Of a stretch of 61,010 nucleotides of DNA, positions 1-8,467 are shown piece by piece. This stretch comes from Gammaproteobacteria bacterium (lineage in GTDB: Bacteria > Pseudomonadota > Gammaproteobacteria > UBA1113). Position numbers and translations under genes: made by a program. How positions within the stretch are numbered: the first letter of the stretch is position 1; the number at the start of each line of letters is the position of its first letter. The stretch is taken from positions 1 through 61,010 of the forward strand of contig JAGVJK010000008.1 of the NCBI GenBank assembly GCA_020051155.1. The letters run 5' to 3'. The notes under the pieces were generated by a model that was not told where the DNA came from, did not search any database, and saw only the letters and a program-made list of their open reading frames with translations.

Positions 1-1253
1 TCACCACGCCAACATTGTTTTAACTCTTGTCCTAGCGTCGCAGAGGTTTCTAACGTTTGTTTTGGTAACCGTAAACCAAAAGATAAAAAGGCACTCACTA
101 ATATTAATAATGTGACAAACCCTAACAAATCTCCGTAATGTAAGTAACTATTCGGCACAAAAAAAGGAGCTTTTTCTAATTTCAATAAGTTGCCATAAAG
201 ATATGGTCGCAATAAAGATTGCATGATTAAATAAACTGATAAGGCCAAACCAAAGGTAACACCGACGGTGGCTGTATTACAATATTGGCGTAAACGCCCG
301 TATAAAAGCACGATCACAGAGGCACCGATTGCGCCCATGATCAATGTGAGTCCGAGCAACCACATCGGTGTGTGCGTGGAGTCAATTAAACTGAAAGATG
401 CTGCTACCATCAATGCAAAACCTAAAAACATGACAAATCGCCAGCGATGAAGACGATGAGCAAAGTAACCTACAATAAGACTTGCAATGCTGAAGAGCAC
501 CAGAGATGAGATAATCATCACTTGAATCTGCATCGCCGAGAAATGATAGGTTCTCAATAAAAAGGGACCTGTGACATGGTTCAACAGGAAAAAAACATAT
601 TGCGACGCTAAATAAACAGTGAGAGAGCCTACCCAAAAAGCAGGAAGTGTTAGCACTGCCACTACTTCTTGCAATGAGAGAATTTTGTTCGGCCTTTGCA
701 ATCCCCACCAGGGTGATAGCAAGAGCATTGATAGCAAAAGACCACCGCCGCTCCACAAAAATAAATTCATAGATGTCAGCCAAGATGACTGAGACTCAAA
801 GACAACAAGTAACCATTGCGACCCTAGCATGATACAAACAGACGCTGTAGCAATGAATGCCACGCCAAAGGAAAATCGGTAAGCGCCGAAAACTTGCTCG
901 ACTTGTTTAAACAAACCAATGGAAATTAACCCATAACCGAAACCCATGATGGTGCGTGCTTGTAACAGGAAGTAAAAACTATGGGCGTGGGTTAATAACA
1001 TTTGACTCAGAAACAACAGAGCCATTCCTCCTACTAATGCGACGCTAGCGCCGACTCCATCAACGATGACGCCACATAAGAGGGCTCCCATTAAATATCC
1101 AACAAAATGCCCTTCTTTAATTTGGGAAAATTGCGCCCATGTCAGCGCGTGCTCCGTCACAAAACTTGTCGGTAGGGCTTGAGGTGCCACTAGTAGCAAG
1201 CCTCCGTAAATAAAAATTAATAAGCCTGCGCAAAATAGTCCGATAGATTTCAT
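1..1253 (-). CDS. MFS-type transporter, 3' end cut by the window edge
   Basis: An open frame runs leftward from an ATG at 1253 to the window edge without a stop (417 codons visible). The translation is almost entirely hydrophobic helices with short polar loops, in the usual major facilitator layout. It opens MKSIGLFCAGLLIF, a first membrane helix, and has a GYLMGALLCGVIVDG segment where MFS proteins carry their loop 2-3 signature, although the usual D-R-x-G-R motif is degenerate. AAGGAG lies about 10 nt before the ATG and supports this start. The substrate cannot be read from the sequence. The gene follows the Sel1-repeat gene on the same strand with a hairpin between them, so it probably has its own promoter. 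I am confident in the coding frame and moderately confident in the MFS assignment. Confidence 0.75.
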   Translation of the reverse strand, partial: MKSIGLFCAGLLIFIYGGLLLVAPQALPTSFVTEHALTWAQFSQIKEGHFVGYLMGALLCGVIVDGVGASVALVGGMALLFLSQMLLTHAHSFYFLLQARTIMGFGYGLISIGLFKQVEQVFGAYRFSFGVAFIATASVCIMLGSQWLLVVFESQSSWLTSMNLFLWSGGGLLLSMLLLSPWWGLQRPNKILSLQEVVAVLTLPAFWVGSLTVYLASQYVFFLLNHVTGPFLLRTYHFSAMQIQVMIISSLVLFSIASLIVGYFAHRLHRWRFVMFLGFALMVAASFSLIDSTHTPMWLLGLTLIMGAIGASVIVLLYGRLRQYCNTATVGVTFGLALSVYLIMQSLLRPYLYGNLLKLEKAPFFVPNSYLHYGDLLGFVTLLILVSAFLSFGLRLPKQTLETSATLGQELKQCWRG

Positions 1254-1323
1254 AGCACTCTTGCTCCTTGTTTATTTGCAATAAAATAACTGTCACTGCT
1301 TGCCTAGCGAAAAGATCTAAACG

Positions 1324-1358
1324 AATGCCTTCTCCTTTTGAGGGAGAAGGCACTCTTT
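1324..1358. repeat. solo hairpin related to the dispersed palindromic element
   Basis: GCCTTCTCC and GGGAGAAGGC form a stem with a short T-rich loop, followed by cactctttacg, which also follows the right arm of the copy near 47.5 kb. It lies just after the stop of the Sel1 gene. It looks like one arm of the element found complete at 3.3, 27.2 and 47.5 kb, and may serve as a terminator for the leftward transcript. Confidence 0.6.
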
Positions 1359-1370
1359 ACGAAGCGGTTA

Positions 1371-2375
1371 TTACAAAACAGAATCAACACCCATTTTATC
1401 AATCAACCGTTTCGCATCCGCATCACCCTTAGCCGCTGCTTGTTTTAACAACTGATATCCTTGTGCAATATCCTCTGGCACCCCGACACCATTAATCATC
1501 GCAATCGCTAACGCTTGTTGCGCATTTCCATTACCTTTGTTTGCCGCTAGCTGAAACCATTTCACCGCTTCATTCACATCACTGAGTGAGCCCATGCTCG
1601 CTAAATAAACGGCACCTAACATCCACTCCGCTGTCACGTCACCGCGTTGTGCGATATTTTTTAAGATATCTAAAGTTTGTTGTGTAATCGGCACCCAGGA
1701 TACTTGCATTGAGCTAACTCGATTGGCAGAAAATGCGTAACCCGTTGCTGTCATTTGATAGGTATTGCCATTACTTTGGTAACTAATATTGGTCGGAGAA
1801 AATTGCATGTCAGAACCTTGCAGATAATGAACTAAATTATTCGCAGGAATTGTCATTTCAAAGGAGCGTGGTTGCCATGCTTTGCTTAATCCTAACAGCA
1901 ATAACACACTACCAATTAGCAATGCAACAAGACCTCCACGCCATGGTGAGGCACTCCAGAAAGAACCGGTAAAATGTCGCGATAAGCGCCATTGTGTCAA
2001 TCCCAGCAAAACAATATTTAAAAGATAAAAACCACTGGAATGAAAAAATTGATGACGCCATAATAACCACCACAGTGGCATTGCAAACACTAAGGCTTGG
2101 TAAAGGATCATTAAACCACAGCCGATCATTGCTGCATTCACAAGAAAAGCTGCTCGTCTCGCTTGTATTGCACCACCATAAATAAGATCAAGCCCAACCA
2201 ATACCACCGCAATGGGTAGCAAGTTGAGCCATAACCAACTAGCATTCAATCCATGGGTTGTTTGATAGACGCTAATGATAAACAACACCCACCCATAAAA
2301 ACACAGCCAACCACCGATTAAACGCGCAGGGTGTAGTTGTTTTGTCTGTGTCATTGTATTAAGCCATCCATTCAT
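1371..2375 (-). CDS. membrane protein with C-terminal Sel1-like repeats
   Basis: The 334-residue protein has two parts. Residues about 20-175 hold several hydrophobic helices, including SWLWLNLLPIAVVLVGLDLI and a run of membrane segments ending near GLVALLIGSVLLLLGLSK. Residues about 240-327 hold at least two Sel1-like (SLR) repeats, recognisable by the spacing A-x-W-x-L-G, NEAVKWFQLAANKGN-x-NAQ and GYQLLKQAAAKGDADAK. Sel1 repeats are solenoid protein-interaction modules, common in Legionellales and often involved in host interaction or envelope assembly. The segment between (about 180-235) is probably extracytoplasmic. No convincing ribosome binding site precedes the first ATG; an ATG seven codons in is an alternative. 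The function is unknown. Confidence 0.75.
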   Translation of the reverse strand: MNGWLNTMTQTKQLHPARLIGGWLCFYGWVLFIISVYQTTHGLNASWLWLNLLPIAVVLVGLDLIYGGAIQARRAAFLVNAAMIGCGLMILYQALVFAMPLWWLLWRHQFFHSSGFYLLNIVLLGLTQWRLSRHFTGSFWSASPWRGGLVALLIGSVLLLLGLSKAWQPRSFEMTIPANNLVHYLQGSDMQFSPTNISYQSNGNTYQMTATGYAFSANRVSSMQVSWVPITQQTLDILKNIAQRGDVTAEWMLGAVYLASMGSLSDVNEAVKWFQLAANKGNGNAQQALAIAMINGVGVPEDIAQGYQLLKQAAAKGDADAKRLIDKMGVDSVL

Positions 2376-2516
2376 GTTGCATAAGGGAACACTCTACCAA
2401 AAGAATGGAGGTATGGTAAGATTGCCCTTGAAATTTTGTTTTTGATATTTTTTTATCAGAGAAGAAAGATCTCGTGGAAACATCGAGTATTGACTTGTAA
2501 TTGTTCAACTCTCTCT

Positions 2517-2600
2517 TTCGATGTCATCCTGAGCGAAGTCGAAGGATCTCCTGCTTACAGAGAGCGAAGCTCTGATGGTGGCAAGGATGACATCGAGGGA
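2517..2600. repeat. short palindromic repeat in the gap before lemA
   Basis: The 334-nt gap 2376-2709 has no gene. It holds an imperfect palindrome whose ends TCGATGTCATCCT and AGGATGACATCGA pair over 13 bases. The left half contains the GAGCGAAGTCGAAGGATCT sequence often seen as dispersed intergenic repeats in bacterial genomes. Two similar pieces, tctacaatagagttgat and ctccgcaatatagttgat, follow it, so local duplication is likely. Confidence 0.5.
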
Positions 2601-2709
2601 ACGGGAAGTCCTTCTCTACAATAGAGTTGATGACTTCGAGGAAGCTGTGAGTTCTTCTCCGCAATATAGTTGATAACATTGGCGGTAGTAATTTTAATTA
2701 GGAGCTTAT

Positions 2710-3264
2710 ATGAAGCGTCTGGGGATAACCCTTGTTGTGTTGCTGATGGCCTTTGGTCTTTATACCTGGATGGCGCACAATAGTTTGAGTCTGGCAAATG
2801 ATAATGTTGAACAGCAATGGGCGCAGGTTGATGCGCGCTATCAACGCGAGGCTGATTTAACGTCTGATCTTGTTTCACTGATGAAAGATGCCATCCCAGA
2901 TAAAAATAGTGTTCTCACGGAAGTCATCAATGCGCAGGCAAAGGTGGAAAAACTTCATCATGCTGCTCCCTATGATAATCCCAAACAGCTTGCTCACTAC
3001 CAACAAACACAAGCGCACTTAGATGCAGCGGTCAATCAATTACTCGCACTTGCTAAGCAATATCCGGATCTCACCAGCGACTCACAATTTTTATTCATTC
3101 AAAATCAATTAAGAGGAACGGAACATCGTGTTGCGCTTGCGCAACAACAATTTAATAAGGCCGCGAAGGTTTTTAATACGAAGATCAAGCATTTCCCGAA
3201 TAATTGGATCGCGATGGTATTTCAGTTTACACCAAAGGCTTATTTTCAATTAAATGCTCGATGA
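2710..3264 (+). CDS. lemA: LemA family protein
   Basis: The 184-residue protein starts with a single N-terminal membrane helix (LGITLVVLLMAFGLYTW), then a mostly helical domain. The domain shows the LemA pattern: QWAQVDARYQREADL, LVSLMKDA, a central Q-A-H-LDAAVNQLLALAKQYPDL-T-S-FL-IQ-QL-GTEHRVA-A-Q-FN-A-K-FN, and an FPNNWIA-F-F-PKAYF end. LemA proteins are inner-membrane-anchored helical bundles whose cellular role is poorly defined. TAGGAG sits 7 nt before the ATG and fixes the start. The gene stands alone between two repeat-bearing gaps. The family call is firm; the role is not. Confidence 0.92.
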   Translation: MKRLGITLVVLLMAFGLYTWMAHNSLSLANDNVEQQWAQVDARYQREADLTSDLVSLMKDAIPDKNSVLTEVINAQAKVEKLHHAAPYDNPKQLAHYQQTQAHLDAAVNQLLALAKQYPDLTSDSQFLFIQNQLRGTEHRVALAQQQFNKAAKVFNTKIKHFPNNWIAMVFQFTPKAYFQLNAR

Positions 3265-3292
3265 TAGATGGGCCTCTGTAGGATCCTAAAGT

Positions 3293-3520
3293 CATAGATG
3301 TTAGATTCCTAGTGAAAATATCTTAAAGCGCGCCTTCTCCCCTTGAGGGAGAAGGTGCCCAACGGGCGGATGAGGGGTAATCAAATTCAAGAAAAATACC
3401 ATTTTGAAGTGGACTATTAGATACCCCTCATCCGGCCTTCGGCCACCTTCTCCCTCAAGGGGAGAAGGCACTTCTTATGTGTTTTTTCAATGACTCTGAC
3501 ATGCATGCATTTTTGTACCC
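3293..3520. repeat. dispersed palindromic element, copy 1
   Basis: The core is 3331-3471. The left arm begins GCCTTCTCCCCTTGAGGGAG and runs through GGTGCCCAACGGGCGGATGA; the right arm carries CCCCTCATCCGGCCTTCGGC and ends in a GGGGAGAAGGCAC unit. The arms can fold into one long hairpin with two smaller ones. Flanks (catagatg-ttagattcctagtgaaaatatctt on the left, ttttttcaatgactctgacat on the right) are also shared with the copies at 27.2 and 47.5 kb, so the mobile unit is about 220 bp. It ends at the sfsA stop codon and fills the lemA-sfsA gap. Confidence 0.85.
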
Positions 3521-3521
3521 T

Positions 3522-4229
3522 CTAGAGGGTATGCACTGGAATTTCTTGCTGCAAGGAAATATTTTCTGGGGATAGCACTGCTTTGTAAGCGAAAACTTCC
3601 ACACCCTGCTCCATCGCCTGTTGTAAAGCAACAGCATAATCTGGATCAATATGTGCCGCAGGTGCGACTCGCTCAATACCAGAGTGTTGCACGCAAAATA
3701 ATAAAACCGCACGCGCGCCCTGTTGCACCACTTGCGCTAATTCACGTAAATGTTTTTGACCGCGCGTGGTCACGGCATCAGGAAAATAACCTTGGCCATT
3801 CGCTTCGCCCAAGGTGACATTTTTCACTTCCACAAAACAAGATTTATCCGCAGACTCTAATAAAAAATCAATCCGGCTTTTTTCATCACCATAAGCCACT
3901 TCTCGTCGCAGCGCCTGGTAACCTTGCAATTGCGCAATCACGCCTTGCTCGATCGCTTCTTGCACTAAATGATTAGCGCGGTGCGTATTCACACCCACCA
4001 AAACCTGTGGTGCTACTTCAATGATTTCCCAGGTATAAGGTAATTTACGATTTTGATTTGAAGAGGTGGAATACCAAACGCGTTTCTCTGGTAAATTACA
4101 ACCTTGCATGGAACCTGTGTTAGGACAATGCAAGGTGATGATAGAACCATCTGCTAATTGCGCATCGGCAAAAAACCGTTTATATCGCTTAACTAAAATA
4201 GCGGATTGTAATGGCTGTTCAAATTGCAT
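3522..4229 (-). CDS. sfsA: sugar fermentation stimulation protein homologue SfsA
   Basis: The 235-residue protein matches the length of E. coli SfsA (234). Visible family features are LVKRYKRFFADAQL near the start, the HCPNTGSMQGC segment, ESADKSCFVEVKNVTL with the PD-(D/E)xK-like E-x-K, and FPDAVTTRGQKHLREL. SfsA is a DNA-binding, nuclease-fold protein linked to maltose gene expression in E. coli, but its biochemical role is not settled. A longer frame reaches 4274, but AAGGG lies 8 nt before the ATG at 4229, that ATG gives the normal length, and it lies 10 nt after the dksA stop. The gene is therefore the second gene of a dksA-sfsA operon, an order common in gammaproteobacteria. Confidence 0.92.
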   Translation of the reverse strand: MQFEQPLQSAILVKRYKRFFADAQLADGSIITLHCPNTGSMQGCNLPEKRVWYSTSSNQNRKLPYTWEIIEVAPQVLVGVNTHRANHLVQEAIEQGVIAQLQGYQALRREVAYGDEKSRIDFLLESADKSCFVEVKNVTLGEANGQGYFPDAVTTRGQKHLRELAQVVQQGARAVLLFCVQHSGIERVAPAAHIDPDYAVALQQAMEQGVEVFAYKAVLSPENISLQQEIPVHTL

Positions 4230-4239
4230 GAAGCAACCC

Positions 4240-4707
4240 TTAGTTCCCCTGTTGCTTTTCGCGAATTTCATCAATGGTTTTGCAATCGATACACAGAACC
4301 GCTGTAGGTCTTGCTTCTAATCGACGAATACCAATTTCAATACCGCAAGCTTCACAATAACCGTAATCATCATGTTCCAAACGGTCAATGCTTTCTTCAA
4401 TTTTCTTGAGCAGCTTGCCTTCGCGATCGCGAGTACGCAGCATGATGCTGAGGGTTTCTTCTTTGCTAGCGCGATCAGTAAAATCCGATAAATTCTTATC
4501 ATCATCACGCATGTTGTTTACGGTGTTATCCACATCTTCCATTAATTGACGTCGCATGGTATTTAAAATCAGGCGAAAATGCTCTTTCTGCGCTTCGCAC
4601 ATATACTCTTCATTGTCCTTTGGTTGGTAAGGTTGAATACCTTCTAATCCCATCGCCAACCCGCCCGGTGTATCGGTGGACTTCTTCGTTTCAACTGTTG
4701 TGGCCAT
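4240..4707 (-). CDS. dksA: RNA polymerase-binding transcription factor DksA
   Basis: The 155-residue protein is DksA. It binds the RNA polymerase secondary channel and acts with ppGpp on rRNA and amino-acid promoters. The coiled-coil tip motif D-x2-D-x-A is present as D75, D78 and A80 in SDFTDRASKEE. The zinc finger is complete, with C118, C121, C139 and C142 in YCEACG and CIDC. TAGGAG lies 7 nt before the ATG. A good sigma70-type promoter lies just upstream and sfsA follows 10 nt after the stop. In Legionella and Coxiella DksA links the stringent response to virulence gene control; a similar role here is inference. Confidence 0.96.
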   Translation of the reverse strand: MATTVETKKSTDTPGGLAMGLEGIQPYQPKDNEEYMCEAQKEHFRLILNTMRRQLMEDVDNTVNNMRDDDKNLSDFTDRASKEETLSIMLRTRDREGKLLKKIEESIDRLEHDDYGYCEACGIEIGIRRLEARPTAVLCIDCKTIDEIREKQQGN

Positions 4708-4736
4708 TGTAAGCTCCTAGCTAACTGATCTGTACA

Positions 4737-4766
4737 AGTATAATACAAAAATAATGATTATCACAA
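4737..4766 (-). promoter_or_regulatory. dksA promoter
   Basis: On the minus strand TTGTGA (4761-4766) and TATACT (4737-4742) are separated by 18 bp, about 30 nt before the dksA start. Both hexamers are close to the sigma70 consensus. Confidence 0.6.
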
Positions 4767-4840
4767 AATAGCGTATAGCATACCAAGTGTTATTCTAAAG
4801 AACTACTTTTTTTAGTGTTTTTTTGTTTGTTTAATCATGG

Positions 4841-5680
4841 TTATAGTTTGTACCTGCCTAGCGTCACCCGCTCTAACTCCGCTAAATCTTTTAAAGTATT
4901 TATTTGATCAAAACCTGATTGTTTCATTAATTGCTGCACGGCTGGTCCTTGATCGCAACCGTGTTCGAGAGCCAGCCAGCCTTCTTGTGCAAGATAGCTG
5001 GGAGCTGTTTGGATTAAGTGAGCGATAGCATCCAAGCCTTCGGTGCCGCTCACTAAGGCGGTGCGTGGCTCCATGCGAAGAGAGGGTAAATGCGGATCGG
5101 CGTTTCCCAAATAAGGAGGATTACTGACGATGATGTCAAAGGGTGCGATGGGGATCTGGGTGAACCAATCACTTTGCAACCAATGAATGTGGGATAGCTG
5201 ATGAGTCTGGGCATTTTGGCGAGCCATCGCTAAGGCTTTTTCTGAGATGTCCGTTGCTGTTAATTGCCAACTTGGGCGCTCTGTTGCAATAGCACAAATA
5301 ATAGCGCCACTGCCCGTACCTAACTCCAATACACGGCATGGTGATGATGCTGGAGAAAGATTTAAAACTGTTTCCACTAATAATTCTGTTTCTGGTCGTG
5401 GGATTAAAACATCGGGAGTCACTTTAAAAGACAACGACCAAAATTCTTGATGACCGACAATATAAGCAACGGGTTCTTCCTGTTGTCGTCGTTGTATAAA
5501 TTCCACATAATGTGCATAGGTTTGTTCTGGCACAATCAACTCAGGATGGGTGTAAAGATATGCGCGTGTTTGTTGTAACACGTCGCATAACAATACTTCT
5601 GCATCTAAGGTTGCGGTAGGTAGCGAAGCCAGCTGCTGTTTACCCCATTGCAAACACGCGGCAATACTGACATTAGTCAT
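4841..5680 (-). CDS. prmC: peptide chain release factor N5-glutamine methyltransferase PrmC
   Basis: This is a 279-residue class I SAM-dependent methyltransferase. It methylates the glutamine of the GGQ motif in release factors RF1 and RF2. An N-terminal helical domain (about 1-80) is followed by the Rossmann core with [11 protein letters not shown] (SAM motif I) and the catalytic [11 protein letters not shown] (NPPY). The frame can be extended to two GTG codons at 5689 and 5686, but the ATG at 5680 is the more likely start. It overlaps the end of prfA by 8 nt, which points to translational coupling with its own substrate gene. It is the third gene of hemA-prfA-prmC. Confidence 0.95.
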   Translation of the reverse strand: MTNVSIAACLQWGKQQLASLPTATLDAEVLLCDVLQQTRAYLYTHPELIVPEQTYAHYVEFIQRRQQEEPVAYIVGHQEFWSLSFKVTPDVLIPRPETELLVETVLNLSPASSPCRVLELGTGSGAIICAIATERPSWQLTATDISEKALAMARQNAQTHQLSHIHWLQSDWFTQIPIAPFDIIVSNPPYLGNADPHLPSLRMEPRTALVSGTEGLDAIAHLIQTAPSYLAQEGWLALEHGCDQGPAVQQLMKQSGFDQINTLKDLAELERVTLGRYKL

Positions 5681-6764
5681 TTTCACCACTGAGGTTCGCC
5701 ATTTGCTCTGCTTGGTATTCTTGGATCAACGGCTCAATCACTTGTGCTAAATCGCCTTCCATGACATCTAATAATTTATAGACCGTTAAATTAATACGAT
5801 GATCGGTAATGCGTCCTTGAGGATAATTATAAGTACGAATGCGTTCAGAACGATCGCCAGTGCCTACCAAACTTTTACGTGCTTGCGCTTGTTCTTTTTG
5901 TTGTTTTTCTTGTTCTGCTGCGAGCAATTTTGCTTGCAACCAAGACATCGCGCGCGCTCGGTTTTTATGTTGTGAGCGTTCATCTTGGCATTCCACAACC
6001 ACACCCGTCGGAATGTGAGTAATTCGAATGGCAGAATCGGTTTTATTGACGTGCTGTCCACCCGCCCCTGAGGCGCGGAAAGTATCAATTCTTAAATCGC
6101 TGGGATTAATGTCAACTTCGTCGATGTCTTCCACTTCGGGTAAAATAGCCACTGTGCAAGTAGAGGTATGAATGCGTCCTTGAGATTCTGTAGCAGGTAC
6201 GCGTTGCACACGATGCGCACCGGATTCAAATTTTAATCGCGAATATACATCTTGACCGCTGATTTTAACGATGACTTCTCGAAAGCCGCCGTGTTCACCT
6301 TGATTTTGATTCATCACTTCTGTACGCCAGCCTACAGTTTCGGCATAACGACTATACATGCGGAAAAGATCACCAGCAAAAATTGCCGCTTCGTCACCAC
6401 CTGCACCAGCGCGAATTTCTAAATAAATGTTTCGATTATCATTGGGATCTCTTGGCAATAATAGCAATTGCAATTCTTGCTCTAAGCGTTCTTGTTGATC
6501 CTTGCCTTCGCTGATATCCATCTCTGCTAATTGGCGTAAATCAGGATCTTCTTCCGTCAATAACGTTTTGGCGGTTTCTATATCATCGAGCAATTGTTGA
6601 TAACGTTGAAAGGTTTGCACTAAGGGTTCTAATTGTGAATACTCTTTAGAAAATTCACGAAATTTATTTTGATCGCCGATGATCTCTGGCTCGCTCAATA
6701 ACCGTGACAGTTCCTCATAACGCTCTAACATAGTTTGTAATTTTATTACAATCGATTGTTTCAT
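5673..6764 (-). CDS. prfA: peptide chain release factor 1
   Basis: The 363-residue protein is RF1, which reads UAA and UAG stop codons and triggers peptide release. The GGQ loop ([13 protein letters not shown]) and the [10 protein letters not shown] segment, conserved in RF1, are intact. The frame opens at an ATG at 6770, but GAGG lies 6 nt before the next ATG at 6764, and [10 protein letters not shown] aligns with the E. coli RF1 start MKPSIVAKLE, so 6764 is taken. The hemA stop lies 9 nt upstream and prmC overlaps the end. hemA-prfA-prmC is a conserved gammaproteobacterial operon. Confidence 0.96.
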   Translation of the reverse strand: MKQSIVIKLQTMLERYEELSRLLSEPEIIGDQNKFREFSKEYSQLEPLVQTFQRYQQLLDDIETAKTLLTEEDPDLRQLAEMDISEGKDQQERLEQELQLLLLPRDPNDNRNIYLEIRAGAGGDEAAIFAGDLFRMYSRYAETVGWRTEVMNQNQGEHGGFREVIVKISGQDVYSRLKFESGAHRVQRVPATESQGRIHTSTCTVAILPEVEDIDEVDINPSDLRIDTFRASGAGGQHVNKTDSAIRITHIPTGVVVECQDERSQHKNRARAMSWLQAKLLAAEQEKQQKEQAQARKSLVGTGDRSERIRTYNYPQGRITDHRINLTVYKLLDVMEGDLAQVIEPLIQEYQAEQMANLSGEND

Positions 6765-6773
6765 TGACATCCT

Positions 6774-8015
6774 CTATACATCAAAAAGTTGTTTCGCCAC
6801 GTCTAATAAATCCGTATTCCCTGTTTGGCTCGCGCGGCGCAATTGAATGGTGGGATAATGCATCATTTTCTTAGTGATGGTATTAGCCATCGTTAAAAGA
6901 ACATGTTCTGGATCATTGCCGCTTTTTAATAATTGCAAAGCCTTTCGCACTTCCGTACTACGCATGTCTTCAACTCTTTGACGAAAGGATTTGATGGTTT
7001 CAATAAAGGCTTTACCATCTAATTGCTGTTGATATTGCTGTAACCACGCATCAATCAAGTGCTCTGCCTTTTCTGCCGCGTGACGACGTTCTTGCAAACC
7101 TTCTTGTGCGATTCCTTGTAAATCATCGACGTTAAATAAGTGTACGCCTGGCAACTCTGCCACTGCAGGCTCGACGTCTCGTGGCATAGCGATGTCAATG
7201 ATGTACATGGGGCGTTGATCTCGAGATGCTAAAGCCTCTTGCACCATCAGTTTATTCAACACCGGTTGTGGGCTGGCTGTTGTGCTGATGACAATATCCA
7301 CTTGTGATAAATATGCGGGTAACTCCATTAATGAAATGCCTTTGCCGGAAAATTTTTTCGCTAAGCCTTGAGCGTGACGCAGGGTGCGATTCGCAGTGAT
7401 AATATGTTTCACCCCTTGTTCGTGAAAATGATGGGCGACTAATTCGGCGGTTTCACCGGCGCCGATGAGCAATACGGTAAGACCGGAAAAATCGGTAAAG
7501 ATATTTTTTGCTAGGCTAACTGCCGTGGAGGCAATGGATGTGGTGTGTTCATTGATTCCCGTGTGTCGTCGAATTTTCTTGGCGTTGGCTAAGACATTTT
7601 CCACTAAATGTCCGAGATAAGGCCCGATGGCATTGCTTTGTTTGGCGGTATTAAAGGCCTTTTTCAATTGCCCTAAGATTTGTGACTCGCCTAAGGCTAA
7701 GGAGTCTAAACCGCAGGCCACTCGCAAGAGGTGGCGCATAGCTTGTTCGCCGTAGTATTCATAGACGAAATGGCTGAAGTCTTCGGTGTTGGGGCTGTGT
7801 TTAATATTAAGCCAATCTTTGATGGGGACGGGAGAATCGGTGATGGTATACAGTTCGCAGCGGTTACAGGTGGCTAAAATCATCGCCTCTGAAACTGAGG
7901 GCTGCATCAATAAGTTAGCCAGGGGCTCCGCCAGTTTTTCATGGGCGATGGCCATGTGCTCCCGCATTTGAATGGGGGCCGTTCGATAATTAATACCGTA
8001 CACATGTAACGCCAT
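6774..8015 (-). CDS. hemA: glutamyl-tRNA reductase
   Basis: HemA reduces glutamyl-tRNA(Glu) to glutamate-1-semialdehyde, the first step of the C5 haem pathway. The 413-residue protein has the catalytic cysteine C50 in ATCNRCELY, GLDSLALGESQILGQ, the NADPH-binding LLIGAGETAELVA and the C-terminal dimerisation helix, and its length equals the family norm. The open frame continues upstream to 8345, but that extension reads into a nested palindrome and carries no family similarity. The ATG at 8015 begins MALHVYGINYRTAPI, as expected for HemA. prfA follows after 9 nt. A TACAAT sequence lies about 20 nt upstream as a possible -10, with no good -35. Confidence 0.96.
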   Translation of the reverse strand: MALHVYGINYRTAPIQMREHMAIAHEKLAEPLANLLMQPSVSEAMILATCNRCELYTITDSPVPIKDWLNIKHSPNTEDFSHFVYEYYGEQAMRHLLRVACGLDSLALGESQILGQLKKAFNTAKQSNAIGPYLGHLVENVLANAKKIRRHTGINEHTTSIASTAVSLAKNIFTDFSGLTVLLIGAGETAELVAHHFHEQGVKHIITANRTLRHAQGLAKKFSGKGISLMELPAYLSQVDIVISTTASPQPVLNKLMVQEALASRDQRPMYIIDIAMPRDVEPAVAELPGVHLFNVDDLQGIAQEGLQERRHAAEKAEHLIDAWLQQYQQQLDGKAFIETIKSFRQRVEDMRSTEVRKALQLLKSGNDPEHVLLTMANTITKKMMHYPTIQLRRASQTGNTDLLDVAKQLFDV

Positions 8016-8130
8016 AATCCGAGCTTCTTGGTTGAGAAGGCGCCATTGTACTCTGATATGAGGAAAAATTAAACTAGTCTTTGGTTTGAGGTACACAGTT
8101 AGATGCCCCTCATAAATTTTGATAAGATCG

Positions 8131-8442
8131 CGGATCTCAAAGAAGGTGTCTGGCACATTTGTTTGGAAACCGGTGTATCTAGCCTCTAATAAATAAAAAA
8201 GAAAACCAGCGTTAAAGCATTCTCGTGTGCCTGACACCGCCTGTACGGAGCGCTCGACGGAGAAGCTCCTGATCAACATCGATTCAAAACCGCTCTTTCT
8301 AGAAGGAACTGTTTTGTTTGAGATCGAGGCAGCGGTGTCAGGCACACGAGAATGCTTTAACGCTGGTTTTCTTTTTTATTATTGTGAAACATTAGATTCC
8401 TTCTTTCCAAACAAATGTGCCAGACACCTTCTTTGAGATCCG
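8131..8442. repeat. 312-bp nested perfect palindrome (MITE-like)
   Basis: Two perfect inverted repeats are nested. Outer arms are 39 nt (8131-8169 with 8404-8442), carrying AAGGTGTCTGGCACATTTG. Inner arms are 49 nt (8192-8240 with 8332-8380), carrying CATTCTCGTGTGCCTGACAC. The short stretches between outer and inner arms are not complementary, and the 91-nt centre is unique. No transposase is present. A decayed relative lies at 30.8-31.1 kb. The element fills the gap between the giant gene and hemA and could terminate the former. Confidence 0.85.
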
Positions 8443-8467
8443 AATTTTGGCGCTCCTTATGAGGACG

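Noticed and set aside
382..783. 133-residue minus-strand ORF near the left edge
   Set aside because: It is a shadow in another frame of the partial MFS transporter gene, whose hydrophobic frame is continuous across it.
8016..8345. N-terminal extension of HemA (about 110 extra residues)
   Set aside because: It translates the nested palindrome, has no family similarity, and the ATG at 8015 gives the exact family length with Cys50 in register.
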